A stretch of DNA of 64,000 nt, taken from NCBI RefSeq assembly GCF_037975245.1, contig NC_092568.1, positions 31,077,501-31,141,500 on the forward strand, written 5' to 3'. Below the pieces are notes generated by a model. The model worked only from the letters and a program-made list of their open reading frames with translations, was not told the origin of the DNA and made no database searches. This stretch comes from Apostichopus japonicus (taxonomy: Eukaryota > Echinodermata > Holothuroidea > Aspidochirotida > Stichopodidae). This document shows positions 62,427 to 64,000 of this stretch, piece after piece. Position numbers and translations under genes: made by a program. Each line of letters begins with the position of its first letter. Position 1 is the first letter of the stretch.

Positions 62427-62706
62427 TTCCTTTTGCAAAAGTCAAACATTTACCAGTATTTATCGACGTCATCAACTAATTGTAGCTCTATTTCAATAGC
62501 ATTATGCTCCGGTGAAAACATGCACTATAGATTTAGTTTTTACGATGTAATACCCACACAAACACAGTGGAGAGGGGGGAGGGGGGTGTTGACGACCCTG
62601 AAATCCACAACTGGCTTAGATTTGGTTTGCAAGATGTTCTTCGAATATTTTAACAAAAAAGGGTCGTAAATTGATGTTATTGATGAGATTGCTTAATATT
62701 CAGTGT

Positions 62707-62792
62707 CCTTCGATAGCTCAGTTGGTAGAGCGGGAGACTGTAGTTAGATGGAAGACATCTGTAGGTCGCTGGTTCGATTCCGGCTCGAAGGA
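62707..62792 (+). tRNA. tRNA-Tyr-GTA: tRNA-Tyr(GTA), one stem mismatch (twin of 58988)
   Basis: G42 variant as in the copy 3,719 bp upstream; otherwise intact. Confidence 0.75.
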
Positions 62793-63072
62793 TTCCTTTT
62801 GCAAAAGTCAAACATTTACCAGTATTTATCGACGTCATCAACTAATTGTAGCTCTATTTCAATAGCATTATGCTCCGGTGAAAACATGCACTATAGATTT
62901 AGTTTTTACGATGTAATACCCACACAAACACAGTGGAGAGGGGGGAGGGGGGTGTTGACGACCCTGAAATCCACAACTGATTTAGATTTGGTTTGCAAGA
63001 TGTTCTTCGAATATTTTAACAAAAAAGGGTCGTAAATTGATGTTATTGATGAGATTGCTTAATATTCAGTGT

Positions 63073-63158
63073 CCTTCGATAGCTCAGTTGGTAGAGCGGG
63101 AGACTGTAGTTAGATGGAAGACATCTGTAGGTCGCTGGTTCGATTCCGGCTCGAAGGA
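63073..63158 (+). tRNA. tRNA-Tyr-GTA: tRNA-Tyr(GTA), one stem mismatch (twin of 59354)
   Basis: G42 variant; otherwise intact, with TTTT terminator. Confidence 0.75.
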
Positions 63159-63430
63159 TTCCTTTTGCAAAAGTCAAACATTTACCAGTATTTATCGACG
63201 TCATCATCTTGTAGCTCTATTTCAATAGCATAATGCTCCGGTGAAAACATGCACTATAGATTTAGTTTTTACGATGTAATACCCACACAAACACAGTGGA
63301 GGGGGGGGGGGGGGTTGATGACCCTGAAATCCACAACTGATATAGATTGAGTGTGTATGATGTTATTCGAATATTTTAACAAAAGGGTCGTAAATTGATG
63401 TTATTGATGAGATTGCTTAATATTCAGTGT

Positions 63431-63514
63431 CCTTCGATAGCTCAGTTGGTAGAGCGGGAGACTAGTTAGATGGAAGACATCTCTAGGTCGCTGGTTCGAT
63501 TCCGGCTCGAATGA
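63431..63514 (+). pseudogene. tRNA-Tyr copy lacking an intact anticodon (twin of 59713)
   Basis: Same two-base loss in the anticodon loop and same acceptor variant as its twin. Confidence 0.85.
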
Positions 63515-63792
63515 TTCCTTTTGCAAAAGTCAAACATTTACCAGTATTTATCGACGTCATCAACTAATTGTAGCTCTATTTCAATAGCATTATGCTCCGG
63601 TGAAAACATGCACTATAGATTTAGTTTTTACGATGTAATACCCACACAAACACAGTGGAGAGGGGGGAAGGGGATGTTGACGACCCTGAAATCCACAACT
63701 GATTTAGATTTGGTTTGCATCATGTTCTTCGAATATTTTAACAAAATGGTCCTAAATTGATGTTATTGATGAGATTGCTTAATATTCAGTGT

Positions 63793-63878
63793 CCTTCGAT
63801 AGCTCAGTTGGTAGAGCGGGAGACTGTAGTTAGATGGAAGACATCTCTAGGTCGCTGGTTCGATTCCGGCTCGAAGGA
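63793..63878 (+). tRNA. tRNA-Tyr-GTA: tRNA-Tyr(GTA) with 13-nt intron, consensus (twin of 60075)
   Basis: Consensus copy, last complete one in the window. The spacer after it matches the spacer after 60075, including GCACTGTAGATTTAG. Confidence 0.94.
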
Positions 63879-64000
63879 TTCCTTTTGCAAAAGTCAAACA
63901 TTTACCAGTATTTATCGACGTCATCAACTAATTGTAGCTCTATTTCAATAGCATTATGCTCCGGTGAAAACATGCACTGTAGATTTAGTTTTTACGATGT

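Larger units (their letters stand above)
58286..64000 (+). repeat. Tandem tRNA-Tyr array in ~360-bp units with 3.72-kb higher-order repeat
   Basis: Unit: GATGTTATTGATGAGATTGC, TTAATATTCAGTGT, tRNA-Tyr, TTCCTTTTGCAAA, then a conserved ~240-bp spacer with TTTACCAGTATTTATCGA, ATGCTCCGGTGAAAACATGC, a G-run and TTCGAATATTTTAACA. tRNA starts: 58620, 58988, 59354, 59713, 60075, 60439, 60893, 61256, 61616, 61978, 62339, 62707, 63073, 63431, 63793. The first five recur as the last five at a constant 3,718-3,719 bp offset, including their private variants. The array continues past the window. Confidence 0.95.

Noticed and set aside
58714-63951. Repeated 60-96-codon frames with IAQLVERETVVRW and similar
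   Set aside because: They are translations of tRNA-Tyr genes and their spacers, a classic false protein family; frames appear only because units are near-identical.

Overview
This is animal nuclear DNA: AT-rich and intron-rich, with one spliced protein-coding gene that can be reconstructed, Pol III genes with their own introns, and many non-autonomous transposons, satellites and microsatellites. The style suggests a marine invertebrate, probably an echinoderm. The grounds are many AGGCCTA-type words, a dispersed repeat built on GACCTTTGACC, a tRNA-derived SINE, and a gene content close to deuterostomes. The phylum is an inference with low to moderate confidence.

Positions 1 to about 34,400 hold no gene I can recognise. 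They contain an 809-bp TTAA-flanked DNA transposon with terminal inverted repeats (1804-2612), a ~142-bp satellite interrupted by a 654-bp foldback element with an 8-bp target duplication (3947-4600), several short tandem arrays, a 1.69-kb hAT-like element with a perfect 8-bp target duplication (23824-25514), an imperfect foldback near 26.1-26.7 kb, and copies of a dispersed repeat carrying nuclear-receptor-like DR1 words. A CpG-richer, less AT-rich patch at 17.7-18.6 kb is a candidate regulatory or promoter region.

Positions 34,419-56,904 on the minus strand hold 16 coding exons of a PPP1R21 orthologue (KLRAQ motif-containing protein 1, FERRY complex subunit Fy-2). All exon junctions keep phase, giving about 710 codons with clear co-linearity to the vertebrate protein. 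The last ~75-85 codons (the conserved C-terminal coiled coil with the TTKRSYEDQ motif) were not found. The introns carry a second hAT-like element with a perfect 21-bp hairpin, a MITE, a tRNA-derived SINE, a 105-bp satellite, a 56-bp repeat that copies a strong splice donor four times, and other tandem repeats.

Positions 58,286-64,000 on the plus strand are a tandem array of tRNA-Tyr(GTA) genes: 15 full-length copies and one 3' fragment, in ~360-bp units. Each full copy has a 13-nt intron after position 37 and a TTTT Pol III terminator. Six copies are fully consensus, five have one stem mismatch and four look defective. Ten units form a higher-order repeat of ~3,719 bp whose second copy runs off the window end. 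This organised tRNA array, with G-runs in most spacers, is the most striking structure in the window.
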